Below, one piece after another: positions 22,819-34,861 of a stretch of DNA of 64,000 nt (positions are counted from its first letter, which is position 1; each line of letters starts with the position of its first letter). A program made the translations under genes and the position numbers. The DNA is from Adiantum capillus-veneris (Eukaryota; Streptophyta; Polypodiopsida; Polypodiales; Pteridaceae): positions 37,894,781 to 37,958,780 of the forward strand of contig CM043960.1 in the NCBI GenBank assembly GCA_014529385.2, in the 5' to 3' direction. The notes under the pieces are model-generated. The model saw only the letters and a program-made list of their open reading frames with translations, did not search any database and was not told the DNA's origin.

Positions 22819-25080
22819 CATAAAAAAGAGCACTTATCTTCTACGCAAACGGGAAAAACAATCAAGCAATGGAGAGTAAGCCTCAGAATCCTCAACCACA
22901 CCCTTCTACACCAAGCAAACCAAGGTACCAATGGCGAGTAAAAGCTTGACAATAGTCAAAAGTGCTATCAACAACTCAGGAAATCAGTGTGCTAAAGTAT
23001 CCTGATGGCACACAAGCTACAAGATTTGCTCTTTGGAAGACAGCAACAGCAAGCCTCCATATCGGAAACCCTTGAGTTAATCATCCAAGACCCACCTCTT
23101 GCACAGCATAATGGTTTGAACTACATTGATCTTCAAAGCATGGTAGAGCCAACCAAGGTTATGCATAGACACGATTGTTCAACCCATGCACACAGTCGTC
23201 CCAAAGTACGGTCTAGGAGGGGTGGCAGAGTACTAAGTAATTAAGGGCTACGTTTGAAGAGGGAGGAAAAAAGTTTGATGTTAAAGAGTGATTTTTTGCA
23301 AAATTAACTAATAATACCCTTATATATCATCAACAGGGGAAATTTAACGGATAATATCTCCCCGATGAGTGTAAATAGTGTATATACTATCAAAAAATAG
23401 TCTTTTTTGGTTCTTTTTCATCATTTTTCTTGATATTGAGACTTAAAAATGGAGAAATCCAACAAAAAACAATAAAACTATGTTTTTCAATGGATTTTCT
23501 TAATTATTGGATTTTCACTTTGCTTTTTTAGCGCATTTGTTATTTTCTTTGATTTTTCCAATAAACAGATCAAAAATTAATAATAAATAGCAAAGGAGCT
23601 CATATGGAAAAATTGAAAAATGGTTTGGGAAGTTTGGGTATAGATATCCCAAGTAGGCTAAAACCACCTCATTTCCACTTGTTGCCTTTGGAGAGATAGC
23701 TTTTCGACCTCTTTCGTGTGTCTTTTCCGGAGTCTACAGTTGTCCGTTTTCAGCGCCGTCTCACAGGAGACATGAGGGGTAAGTTCTTTACTCATCAATG
23801 ATCCATTTTGTATGGCCGGTAGCTAGTTTAAACCCCTAGAAAAAACCCTAGAATCCGAGCAGTACACGAAGACCTACAACCAAAAATCGACCATAGCGGC
23901 CTGTCAGCTCAACCAAATCAAATGAAATTTAAATAGCATGCCCCAACATATTAGAACACTTTCATAGCAATAGTTAACCATTCGGCAAAGGTCGAGGGGG
24001 TCCCAAGTAGGAAAGCTAGGTTTTTTGCAGATGCCAGAATTGGGTTCTGACTCCACAGAGAAGACAGCTTGCATACGAGGTCTACATACAATGTGTATGA
24101 TTGGTTTTGTGAAATCGATCAAGCAAAGCCCTCGAAAAGCAGAAAAAGGCTCGATGGCTACAAAGCATCAAATTCGACATACGGGGTCAAATCGACTCCA
24201 AATGGGTCAAAATTGGATGAGTTGCTTCATGACTATGTTGCGGGCAAGTCCATAGCCTTAAAAGTGACTAACCAACTCAGCTAGCAGTGTAGTCACAAAA
24301 ATAAGAGATTTTAGAGTCGACAAAGCACAAAGTGATGCCGGCAAGACCAAACTTTACCAAATTCAATTTTTGACTTGCTTTAGGTGTATAGAATGTGTTT
24401 AGGTCAAAATTTACAAGTTTTTCAAGAAAATGTTGACTGCTATAAATAATCACAATTATTTACTTTTGCACTATTTTTGCTTGAAAGTTGCATCATCACA
24501 TCACCTATCACTTGTACACACCTAATACATACCAAAATTCAAGTATGAGCCAAAATGATCACATATAACTTGGAAAATTGCCAAAAAAACGCAAAGAAGT
24601 CTTTGCAAGCCAAATTCCAAGTTATGAGCCACATTTCTTGATCCAAATCACCTCATATCACATGTACAAGGTCTATACAATGCCTAGACCCAAATTGTAC
24701 CAAAAAATGTCCATTTTGGTAGAAAAGTTAATAATCGCGATTATTTACTTTTTGGCCAAAATGTGAGAAATTTGTTATTTTGCCATCATACATCCAAAAT
24801 ACATGATGCCCTAAGGCCACTAGCCAAGTTTGAACAAATTTGGATCTCAAAATCTCAAAATCTCTTTTTTCATCTACTATTTCAGAGACCTAAAGCCTAA
24901 ATCTGGCACCATTTTCATGTTATGCATCCAAATGAACCCATATTTCACTCAGAGTATGTAATTGGTATATACTTCAAGCCTGTAATGTCAACTTTGCAAA
25001 AAGTTGAAGAAATTACTCAACTGTAAATAATCGCGATTATTTACTTTTGTTGCAAATTTTGTATTGACTTTATGAATTTG
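22819..25080 (+). other. GyA 3' noncoding region
   Basis: About 2.3 kb between the second protease-like ORF and the coiled-coil ORF. The first 430 bp still looks like decayed coding sequence (23005-23244, QDLLFGRQQQQASISETLEL). From about 23300 there is no coherent ORF. From about 24400 the sequence is made of the same kind of degenerate 290-bp units as the 5' leader. Confidence 0.65.
24442..25044. repeat. Three palindromes at about 290-bp spacing (GyA 3' region)
   Basis: Copies of the TAAATAATCGCGATTATTTA palindrome lie at 24442-24463 (three differences), 24727-24748 (one difference) and 25023-25044 (perfect). The spacings are 285 and 296 bp. They are the same motif as at 8223-9106, about 16 kb away on the other side of the coding region. 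Confidence 0.93.
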
Positions 25081-25199
25081 ATATGTACATGTTTTTATGC
25101 ATCTATGCATGTTCAAAATTTGATTTGAAGCAAATTGGACCAAAATTGTCAACATTTCAGCTTGAAGGACATTTCAGAGAAAGTCTGCCAAATTTACTA

Positions 25200-28100
25200 A
25201 CTTTGACACTCTATTCACTCAACAAGAGCCATTCAAGCAGCATAGAAGGCCAAGAAGAAACTCAACCAAAATTAAAAAAGCTGCAAGAGCTACCACCATA
25301 CCAACTGGACCCCGATTCAGTCAAGACTGCCAAAGCAACCTATAGCTTGAAGAGCACAACACCACAGTGTTCACCGGCAGGTTCAAAAGCGAAGAGGGAC
25401 ATAAGGTAGAGCTACAACTTCTACCAAAGGAAGTTTATGATGTCGCTGCAAAGCCCAAGACCAAAGAAGCAAACCAAAGGCTAGGAATTAGAGATTTCTA
25501 TGAATAAGAGCCGTGTAGAGTGGACTTCCAAAAGGCTTATGAGCTTTTGTTCACGATCAAAGAAGATGGAAACGTTGAGATCTTTGACCCACAAGGGAAT
25601 AAGGTTGAAGTAGTGATTACCAAGGAGATAGTGTTAGAAGCACTCAGACTGCCAACAACAGAAGGAATGACAATGAGGACAAGTGATAGAAAGACGGCAG
25701 GTACTTTCACCAAGGAAACCGCCGCTACCACATTTGCCGACCTCATCCACAAACAGGTGGAAGAGCCCGCAAAAGACCGCCAAGGTATACAACACCAAAT
25801 CATGCGGTTGCCACAACCTTTACGCAAGTCCTCAAATCAACCACCAGGCAACCAATTGACCATGCACAATATGTTTTGTCCACATTGAAGGGGACAAAGA
25901 AATAAGGAAAAATCACATATCTGGGAGCACCAGAGGTTTTGACCAGGATTGCTTACCATGCCATCGGCATGGCCGACAACTTGCCACTTACCCCAGATCA
26001 GAACACTTGGATAGTGTCAGCACAACCTTTTCCTCGAGCTACAAGATCTACCAAGAGATCATATAAGTCGGATGAAGAGTTTGTTGAAAGCTCGCCAGAA
26101 AGACACAGTAGTGAAAGCTTGGATAACGAGGAAAAGAGAGCACGGTGGGAGGAAATGAACAGAAAAGCCGTGGCAGCACACCAGGAGGAACCTATACAAA
26201 AACAAGCCCGCTTTGAAAGAGAAAAGCAATCTTACAAATGCATCCGCCAAGCACAAGGCAAGGACCCAGCAAAGTGGATACCCATTGAGCTGAAAGGACC
26301 AAGAACCAAGCATCATACCAAGAAGCAGGCTGAAGATCCCACGAAATCCGTGGAAAAGATGTACCAAGAAGCAGAAGCCTTGAAGCTGAAGGAAGCCCAA
26401 GAAGCGGCTAGAAAAGTGAAAGAGGCAACAGAACAGCAAAAGCAAGCAGAGAAAATAACTGAACAAGGAGCAGCACAACACAATCAGGGTGAGGTGTCTC
26501 CTCGCCCTTCTTCACCGGTTTCTGAACAGCATGATCACCCCATGGCAAGCCAACCACTATCACTAGCAGTTAGAACCATAGCCACTAAGCCAACAAAAGT
26601 GAGAGAGCGTGAACAGCAAGAAGTAGTTGAACATGCACAACAGGCAATTGAATCTACACAAAGAGCAAGAGCCAAAGCCCGAAAGGACAGCAAATCGTAC
26701 TCCAGTAGAGGACAACACAAAGTCTGAGCAACCCAAAGAACAAGAGGCCGAGGAAACACCCTCTACCTCAACACAGCAAGAGAAGGTCGAGGCATCCATG
26801 AAGCCTCAGGATGACAAAATGGCAGAAGATCAGCCACAGCCAAAAGGGCAACAGCAACCAGCAGCCATGACGCTGCCAAAGGACAAACAAGCATCTGCAA
26901 AAACATCAAGTCAGTTGGCACGAATGAGGATTGGCAATCAAACGACGAAGTGATTTTGCAAGTTTATATGAGTATGCTAAGCAAATGCAGGACATGTCTG
27001 AATGACTTCTCTCAGTAGCACTTAGCCGTAGCACAAGGGCCAAAGAATTAGAATCGGTGATTGATGCACTCCAAGGGGAGTTAGACGACTAACTAAACGT
27101 CATCACCGATCTACAAAGGCAAGTGTAGGATTTGAGAGCAGAAACTAAACAACATCAGCTTGCAAGGGATAGACAACAGAAAGAGATGGAGGAGCTTGGT
27201 GAGTTGCTTACGAAATTGTCAAATGCATGCAAAGCAAAGGATCAACAGCTGACAGAAGTCACAAATGAACTTCTAACGACAACCCTGTCAGTTCAAAAGA
27301 TTCAGGTTCAGTTAGATGTAGCCAATTCCTCTCTATAGTACTCAGAACAAAGAATAAATGATCCTGTGGCAAATCAAAGAAAATCCCGCAATGGCCTCGA
27401 TCAAAGACACAGACGAGGTCTACAAGGCATTAGATAAGAAGAATAAAGACCTCGAGTTGGAGCTTAAATTGGAGCAGTCTCAGCGCAGAGACCTGGCTTT
27501 AATGCAGGTTCAAAGAGAAGATGAGCTGCTAAAAGAAATAGAAAAACTTAAAAGAGTCAACCAGGTGTTGAGAGAGGGACGGCCGGAAACACAAGAAGAG
27601 GCAGGCACTTCCGAGCAACCACAGATAGAGATCCCCTCAGTTACTTTCACTGAGATGGAGACACAGCCAGCTGAAGAGCCAAGTGGCGAGGAGAAGTTTC
27701 AAGTACACATTACCGAAACAGACACAGCGCCAATGGTCTAGCTCTCAAAAGTTGAGGAAGATGCACTGAAGGAAAAAATTACACAAGAGGTAGATGAGCA
27801 GTGGAAGGCAGCAATGGATCGGGAGCTGAGATTTCTTTATTCCGTCAACGCTACACAACTCACTCCCAACAGTCAAATCAATGTGCAATGGCACCAACAA
27901 TCCCTGCCCTGCCCTCTGATTAAAGTAGAGTTGCTACAAGTTAAAGAAAGGCTTTACACTGATATGCAAGTCAAGGGCGTAGATCAAGACCACCCGAAGT
28001 GGAGGCTGAGCTGGTTGAACAAGAATCCAAGGTACTTGATTCTGTTCGCAAGATCACATGCGGCCCTGCAGAAGGATCCTACTTTCTGTCCTGTACCAAG

Positions 28101-28290
28101 AGTAAGGACTTGGCAAGCACATGAGGCACTAGTAAAGAAATGGCCAACTTAGCTAAATTACCCCAGATTGCCTGCTCCAACAAATGGACCACCGATAGAG
28201 CAGTACATGTTGAAGCCTCGCCAGCTGTCAACCCGAAGACTACTTCAGCCCATAAAGCTGTGTCAAGGGACAACACACGCTAGGAGGGGA
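25200..28290 (+). pseudogene. GyA third ORF: globular head plus coiled coil
   Basis: The pieces at 25200-25409, 25376-25888, 25939-26727, 26627-26953, 27132-27338, 27358-27741 and 27744-28150 lie in order and look like one ORF broken by frameshifts and stops. The head has KVELQLLPKEVYDVAAKPK, RDFYE and VEVVITKEIVLEALRLPTTE, vaguely like the gag-related plant-transposon domain that has FYAN and ALxLP phrases. A long Gln/Glu/Lys/Ala-rich part with heptad character follows (EKMYQEAEALKLKEAQEAAR; ELELKLEQSQRRDLALMQ). It occupies the position of an envelope-like or extra ORF in giant plant Ty3 elements. No membrane segments are visible. Function unknown. Confidence 0.6.
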
Positions 28291-28294
28291 GGAA
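28281..28294 (+). other. GyA polypurine tract
   Basis: TAGGAGGGGAGGAA lies directly before the TGTTAGC start of the 3' LTR. It is the expected primer for plus-strand synthesis. Confidence 0.9.
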
Positions 28295-29223
28295 TGTTAG
28301 CAGCAAGCTAACACATATACCATGAATACCATTTTTTGGAGCTCTCGTTGTAAAACACTTTTTATTTTTATAAATCGAGAATATTGTAACTCCTAGTTTT
28401 TGGATAAACCTTGTAATTAATGAGCCGGGGCTACAAGCTTCCAGATTGTATTAACTTGTCATTACCTATCTTTAGTTAGAGCTCCCAGATTATTAGTTTT
28501 GACCACCAAAAATCTTGGCTAAGGTATAAAAGCCAATTTTTATAAGTTATTTGTAAGTTTTGGATAATGAAATACACAGCGTGAGCTAACAACTCTCACT
28601 TTTCTCCTTCTAGCGCTTCCTACTCCCTCTCCGGTTGTCACATTGTAGTCGCATTTGTTGCATTGCAACTGTAGGTAAGAGCTCTACGCATTGACGTAAA
28701 CACATCACAGTATTTTGTAGCTTTTCACGTCGCCGACCCGTGGCCTAATTTCATCATAAGTAGGAATTTACACTTCAAAATAAAAAACTAAGCATAAGCG
28801 GGCTATTGGGGCATCATTGCTAAGCATTTAGGTGCATTTTGGGTCGAAAACAACTAGGTCAAAAATCCACTGCTGTTAATAATCACGATTTTGGCACTTG
28901 ACCTAAAGTGGAATTTGAGACCATAAGAATATGTTCTTAGGTCTTATAAACATGTCTTAGAAGTTTCGTTGCGTTTGGATGTCATTTAATGATGTAGGGA
29001 TGTGATTTGTTTGCCGATGAGCGATTGGCTTTTGGTGATTTCAGTCACTTGAGTGTAGCTTGAGTTAGATGTGAGTTGTTAGTTGTTATCCGAGAGATTG
29101 AAAATCTCTTGTAGCCTCTATGCACTAGTCGAGTCAGCTTTGTCCCATGGATTGAAAATTTAATCGTGGTTCTCGCTAAAACTGCAATAAGATAGGATAG
29201 TGAGGTTAGACTCGCGTCCCACA
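28295..29223 (+). repeat. GyA 3' LTR
   Basis: The 929-bp partner of 6614-7544 has many single-base differences. It ends CCCACA, followed by the TATAC target duplication at 29224-29228. Confidence 0.93.
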
Positions 29224-29237
29224 TATACCTATGTGGG
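29224..29237 (-). mobile_element. 14-bp islet of GyB between two insertions
   Basis: TATACCTATGTGGG is all that remains of GyB between GyA and the Copia element. Its first five bases are the GyA duplication and its last five are the Copia duplication GTGGG. It keeps the GyB integrase zinc-binding frame continuous between 34364 and 6613. Confidence 0.85.
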
Positions 29238-29454
29238 TGTTACCATATACATGTGGTAGTGATGTGTGTGAACACACTAGGACCATCGGGGCTCTTTAGG
29301 AGGTTTTTTCCCCTGTGCATTGTATATACGTCGATCACTCTAGGGCTAGCTATCTTCCCATTGCACACTAAGTAATACACTCTCAGTTGTGTGCCTTGAG
29401 CTTCCTTTGTCTTCGCCAAGCTGTGTGTATTTCTCTGCAATCCTAATTCCAACC
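29238..29454 (+). repeat. Copia 5' LTR
   Basis: This short LTR (about 217 bp) includes GTATATAC near 29324 and a CACTCTAGGGCTA phrase shared with the 3' LTR. The last base is C where the 3' LTR has A. The primer site follows. Confidence 0.9.
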
Positions 29455-29456
29455 AT

Positions 29457-29468
29457 TCGTATCAGAGT
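29457..29468 (+). other. Copia primer binding site (tRNA-iMet type)
   Basis: TCGTATCAGAGT resembles the TGGTATCAGAGC complement of initiator tRNA-Met with three differences, two bases after the LTR. Confidence 0.75.
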
Positions 29469-29805
29469 AGGTTGCGTCCTCCGGGGCTCAATCCAGCACA
29501 CGCCTACTCACTTTCTCCGATTTCTATGAGCTTTGGCGAGCGTTCGCAGGTCAACAAAAATTTCAGGAAAACTCGTAGAACTTAGTCTACTCAGATTTCT
29601 GATTCGGGCTCATTTCGGCGTCCGTTTCCACTACAGGCATGTCTGCACATGCAATTTTATCATTTTGTGCAAAATTTATGTCAGTGCCGTTTTTTGCATA
29701 ACAAGTGCCTTACAGTCTTCTACGGTTTGTGCTATGTAGCACGTGTTGTTCCCGCTTCGTTTCTCCTCTTTTCGGGCAGTTTTCACATCAGGTGCAACAT
29801 TTACC

Positions 29806-31683
29806 ATGGCTGACAACAACACAAATGTGTTCAAGATGTTTCCTGTTGAGGACAGTTTGGATGGGGACAATTACCCTATGTGGGTTTATATGATGCAGCA
29901 TGTTCTTGTGTCAAAAGGCGTATGGAATATTGTGCAGGGCATTGATATACATCGTGGTTCTGAGGATGTAGGTAATGTTGCAGGTCTTGCTGCAAGGATT
30001 GTTGCTATTAGAGTTGTTTTGCCTACGATAGAACAAGCTCGTTGGGATGTAAAGGATGTGCAGTCTCGTGCATTGATTGCGTTGTCTGTGAAGTGCACCA
30101 TTGTTTCTCACATTCTTCAGCAAAAATCTGTAAAACGGGCTTGGGATATTCTAGCAGGTCTTTATGCAAGCCATAATGAGGCTAAAATTGCTTTGTTGCG
30201 TACAGAGTTGAAATCGAAGATTATGCATGAGGAAGATGTTATGGACACTTTCCTTGCTAGTGTCAAGGATATCAATGAGCAACCTATTTCTGCAGGCAAA
30301 GTCATTTTACACAATTTCCTTGTGCAAACTGTTCTTAAAGTCTTACCAGATTCTTACCAGACTTTTGCTAGTACTTGGAGACTTATGACCCAAGGAAATC
30401 CTGAAGTTGTCAAGTTTGATGCATTATGCACATTGCTGTTGCAAGAGTCACTTTCCAGAAAAAACAGAGCTAGGCAGCGTGCAGTTGAACAGGATTTTAT
30501 TGCTTCTCAAAGAAAGGGTGGTAAAAGCAATGCAGCCACTTCTTATGGTTCTGCTGCGAGTGGCAAAAATTCTGTTCCTAATGCTTCTGCTGGCAGCACA
30601 TCGTCTGGCAATTCTGGTGATAAGGGCAAAAAGAAGATGTGTTGCCATTATTGTAAATCTAATGATCACTTGATCAAGCAGTGTCCTAAGTTGAAGGCCA
30701 AAGAGGCTAAGAAGAAAGAGGGTGGTTCCACTGCAAATGCTGGTTCCACTACAAATGCGGCCATTGTTGAGTCTTCTGTGAAAGGAGACTGTGATGCTGA
30801 CGTTGATGTAGAATGGGCTTTTAGTGCAAAGTGCACTTACAATCCTGTTGTCCATGATGCATGCATGTCAGTTGCTGCAGATTCACATGTGTGGTATTTC
30901 GATAGTGGTGCTACAAAGCACATTACCTCACATCGTGAATTGTTGACCTCTCTCGAGTTTGTCCCTCATGGGAATTCAGTCACTTGTGCCAACAATGCCT
31001 CTTATCTAGTTCGGGGAGTTGGAAAGATTGTGCTTACTGCTGCAAATGGAAGTTCCTTCACACTTGTTGATGCACTTTATGTACCTGGGATTAAGAAGAA
31101 TCTCTTGTCTGTATCCGCACTTGCTAGAATTGGACTTGTAGTCAAATTTGTGGATGAAAAATGTACAGTTCATGATCTCAGTTTTGGTGATAAAATTGTT
31201 GCATCTGGCCTTTTATGCCATGGGTTGTATAAGCTTACTTTGTATGACAAGTGTGGACAAAATTTTGCAAATGCAGTTGCAGATTCAAGGGCTATTTCAT
31301 ATGCAAAACTTTGGCATGCACGTTTTGGTCATCTGAATTTTGCCAGTTTGCTGCAATTGCAGAAATCTGATATGGTTGCTTCTTTGCCGCCTCTTGAAGC
31401 ACATGTCAAACATGTTTGTGAAGGCTGTATTTTGGGTAAAATGCAGTGTTCTAAGTTTCCAAAGGATGGTTCAGTTAGGGCCACATGCAGGTTGCAGCTT
31501 GTGCATAGTGATGTTTGTGGACCCATGCAAACTCCGTCCTTGGGCAATTACTTGTACTTCGTGACTTTCATTGATGATTACTCCAGGCATGCATGGGTTT
31601 TTCTACTTAAACGAAGTTCGAAGTTTTTATGTGCTTCAAACAATATTTTGCTATGGCTGAAAATGTCTCGAAATGTACTATGA
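29806..31683 (+). pseudogene. Copia gag-protease-integrase N-terminal part
   Basis: I start at the MADNNTN methionine (29806) because it fits Copia gag N-termini and follows the leader. Gag has the DGDNYPMWVYMMQHVL region and then CCHYCKSNDHLIKQC, a CX2CX4HX4C knuckle, at about 30640. The protease has WYFDSGATKHIT (30895-30930). The integrase zinc region has LWHARFGHLN and CEGCILGK, and its core starts HSDVCGPMQTPSLGNYLYF. The frame is lost after VFLLKRSSK near 31620, so the rest of pol is not translated in this frame. About 625 residues are open, which makes this the best-preserved retroelement reading frame in the window. Confidence 0.9.
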
Positions 31684-34060
31684 GCACCCTCCGTCCCGAT
31701 CGAGGGGGGGAGTATATGTCTCATGAATTTAATGCATTTCTGGCTAGTCGTGGGATAAAACACCAATGTACAGTGCCTTATATGTCTCAGCAAAATGGTG
31801 TTGCTGAGAGGAAAAACAAGTTACATACGAAAATGGCACCATGTATGGTCAAAAGTCAAGCTTTGCCGCATTCTTTTTGTCATGAGGCCATCATGTGTGC
31901 CACTTATGTACTTAACAGGTGTCCTACGAAAGCCTTGCAGTCTATTACTCCATTTTAAGCATGGCATGATAGAAAGCCTTCTATTGAGCACATGCGTGTT
32001 TTTGGTTGTTTGGCATATGCTTTGATGCCACAAACACAATGCAAAAAATTGGATGATAAGGCTGTCAAATGTATTTTTATTGGTTATAGTGCTAAAATCA
32101 AAAGTTACACGTTGTATCATCCACAAACAAAGCGTATTTTGGTTTCACGAGATGTAGTGTTTATGGAAGCTTCTGTTCAGCCCTTGCTGTCATGCACTAG
32201 AGACAATAATGTAAGCTCATAGGACATTTATGACACTTTGTTGCCTCTTTTCAGTGGTGGAAGTTCGAATATAAATTCCAATGAGGCAAATGTACAGCCT
32301 ATGGGGGTTTCCTAAAATGTTCCAGATCAACCTATTACTGATTCTGATGTACATGATGTACTTGGTGAGGAAAGGGCTGAAAATGAGCAAGCTAGAGGTA
32401 TGCCAATATGGTTGGTGCATACTTTGCGTGACAGTAAATTGGATGCACCTTTGTCTAATCGTACTCGTTCAAACTCTCGCCATGCATCTTATGCATCAGA
32501 TGTTATGCTTTGGCTATGTCTAGCTTACATGATGTTGAGGAACTTCTATCTTTTGATGAAGCACAGAATTCAAAAAATTGGACGGTTGCCATGCAATCAG
32601 AATATGATGCACTCATAGAAAATAACACATAGACTTTATGTGATTTGCCTCTTGGCAAAAAGGCCATTGGTACGAAGTGGGTCTACAAGTTAAAACGCAA
32701 GCCGCATGGTGAGATTGATCGCCATAAGGCTTGACTTGTTGCAAAGGGTTATGCACAGCAAAAAGGCATAGATTATGAAGAGACTTTTGCTCCCGCTTGT
32801 CGTCAACTACTGTGCATTTTCTATGTGCATTGGCAGCTCATTTTGGTTGGGGTGTACATCAATCAGACATTGTTACTGCTTTCTTTAATGGTGACATATT
32901 TGAGGAAGTTTATGTAACATAGCCTCACGGTTTTGTCAAGAAAGGACAAAGAGGACAAAGTGTGTAGATGTAAGAACGCTTTGTATGGGTCGAAGCAATC
33001 TCCTCGTGCTTGGTATGAGAAAGCTGACACTCATTTGGTCAAACGAGGCTTTTGTAACAGTCCAATAGAAAGCACATTGTATGTAAAGCGTGAGGGTGAT
33101 GTACTTCTCATTGTGGTTCTTCATGTAGATGATTTGTTGATCACTGGACCAAATGAGAGACATATTGCTGAATTTAAGGCTGATTTGAATGCTACTTTCA
33201 AGATGAAAGATTTGGGGCTATTGCATCATTATTTGGGCATACAGTTTAAGCATTGTGATGGTGGTATTGCCTTGTGTCAAAAAAGTTACATAGAGAAATT
33301 TCTATGTAAGTTTGGACTTGAGGATTGCAAAGCCATTGCCACTCCCATGGAAACAGGTTTAAAGTTGAGTCTACATGATGCTCGTGATCCTACTGATGTC
33401 AGTCTTTACCAAACTGCTGTTGGCTGCCTCATTTATGTATGCAACATGAGGCCACATATTCAGTTTGCAGTCTCACAGGTCAGCAGATTTATGCATCCCA
33501 GGGTCTAAGCATTGGCAGGTTGTCAAGAGGATTTTCCGCTACCTTAGTGGCACTTTACATCTTGGCTTGTTTTATCCCAAGGGGGGATCATTGCCGCCAG
33601 ACTTACATGCTCAGATTGGACTGGTTGTTTTGACACGCGAGTGTCCACAAGTGGTTATTGTTTCATGCTTGGCAGCTCATGTATATCATGGTTGAGCAAG
33701 AAGCAACCTACTGTGGCCACTTCGAGTTGTGAGGCTGAGTACAAGGCAGTCTTCACAGCTACGGTTGAGTGTGTATGGCTCATATGCCTTATGGCTGATT
33801 TGGGTCTTGGACAGCACACTGCCATCACTATTTACACTGACAGTTAGAGTGCATTGGCAGTTGCGAGGAACCCAATTTTTCATCCTCGCACAAAGCACAT
33901 TGAGGTGCATTACCACTATGTCAGGGAGAGGCTCTCAGTAGATCAGCTTGGCTTATGTGCCAACACAAGACAACCTTGCAGATCTTTTCACAAAGGCATT
34001 GTCTCGTAAGAAGCTCGAATCTTTGCGCAAAGCTTTGGGCTTACTCCCCTTTGTGGATTG
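31621..34060 (+). pseudogene. Copia integrase C-terminus, RT and RNase H (broken)
   Basis: The integrase continues at 31629-31958 (TLRPDRGGEYMSHEFNAFL and QQNGVAERKNK, which carry the second Asp and the Glu). RT runs from about 32640 (KAIGTKWVYKLKRKPHGEID) through 33508, with LHVDDLLITG carrying the VDD catalytic motif. RNase H follows at about 33610-33980 (STSGYCFMLGSSCISWLSKK, SCEAEYKAVFTATVE, HPRTKHIEVHYHYVRE). Stops occur at 31957, 32731, 32918, 33506 and 33845, with frameshifts among them, so it is non-functional. Confidence 0.88.
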
Positions 34061-34124
34061 ATCATGTCCTCAGGGCATGGCACTTCCCTTTACTCATGTG
34101 CCAGCTCTTGTTCACCGCATCACT

Positions 34125-34136
34125 CAAGGGGAGATA
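34125..34136 (+). other. Copia polypurine tract
   Basis: CAAGGGGAGATA ends just before the 3' LTR, and AAGGGGAGA is the purine run. Confidence 0.85.
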
Positions 34137-34363
34137 TGTTACCATATACATGTGGTAGTGATGTGTGTGAACACATTAGGACCGTCGGGGCATCTTTTCC
34201 CTCTTTAGGAGATTTCTTCCCCCATGCATTGTATATACTCCCATCACTCTAGGGCTATCTATCTTTCCATTGCACACTAAGTAATACACTCTCAGTTGTG
34301 TGCCTTGAGCTTCCTTCGTCTTCTCCAAGGTGTGTGTGTTTCTTTGCAACCCTCATTCCAACA
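34137..34363 (+). repeat. Copia 3' LTR
   Basis: The 227-bp partner of 29238-29454 has about a 10-bp insertion-type difference near 34190 and a few substitutions. It is followed by GTGGG. Confidence 0.93.
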
Positions 34364-34861
34364 GTGGGCTTCTTGCAGTATGTATAAATACTCATCCTCA
34401 CGAGCACAACGTCTAAGAATATCGTCCTTCCCTAACTTGTAGAGAGTTCTTGCAATTAGAGAATAAGGTTCACATTCTTTTAGCAATTTTTTAGCTATAT
34501 CCTTACGAAGCTCCTTGGGTGGAAAACCGTTAACTAAAAAGTTCACAATCTTCTCACTCCATTCAGGCATGGTCTCTACTAGGAATATGTAAGTATCGTG
34601 CAATTCATCATCAATTCCAGTAGGGGATTCACCATTGGGTATGCAAGACAAATGATCCACCATGAAATGTCTTTTACCAGGTCTCACCACAACGATAAAA
34701 TCAAACTAAGAATTGACAACCATCGTGTAATTCTCCTTGTAGAACAAGGTTTATTTACTAGATACAACAATGCTTGATGGTCAACATAGAAAACAACCTT
34801 GTTAGCAAGAAGGTAGTAGTGAAATTTCTTCACTGCGTAAATCATAGCTAAACCTTGCCAC
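34364..34861 (-). pseudogene. GyB RNase H end and integrase N-terminus
   Basis: In the minus direction this middle piece of GyB has GLAMIYAVKKFHYYLLANK and VFYVDHQALLYLVN (RNase H), then HFMVDHLSCIPNGE. Next comes the spacer ELRKDIAKKLLKECEPYSLI and the zinc-binding start EDEYLYILQEAH, which breaks off at the Copia insertion. A stop and frameshift fall near 34690. It joins 42531 upstream and 29237 downstream. Confidence 0.85.

Larger units (their letters stand above)
6614..29223 (+). mobile_element. GyA, giant Ty3/gypsy LTR retrotransposon
   Basis: The element is bounded by two LTRs (6614-7544 and 28295-29223) that begin TGTTAGC and end CCCACA, and is flanked by the 5-bp duplication TATAC (6609-6613 and 29224-29228). 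A tRNA-Asp-type primer site follows the 5' LTR and a purine tract precedes the 3' LTR. Gene order is gag, protease, RT, RNase H, duplicated zinc-binding region, integrase, second protease-like domain, 3' noncoding repeats, then a coiled-coil ORF. Without the nested element at 13165-17700 it is about 18 kb, in the size class of Tat/Ogre elements. Many stops and frameshifts make it inactive, and the LTRs differ at many sites, so the insertion is not recent. Confidence 0.92.
29238..34363 (+). mobile_element. Ty1/copia LTR retrotransposon
   Basis: LTRs at 29238-29454 and 34137-34363 (TGTTACCATATAC start, TTCCAACA end) flank a 4.7 kb interior. The duplication GTGGG lies at 29233-29237 and 34364-34368. 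Gene order is gag, protease, integrase, RT, RNase H, which defines Copia. The gag-to-integrase part is one long open frame, whereas the integrase-to-RNase H part has several stops and frameshifts. Confidence 0.95.

Noticed and set aside
26059-26481. Minus-strand hydrophobic ORF of 140 codons
   Set aside because: It is the shadow of the Gln/Lys-rich GyA third ORF. Its Leu/Phe/Cys richness comes from the complement.
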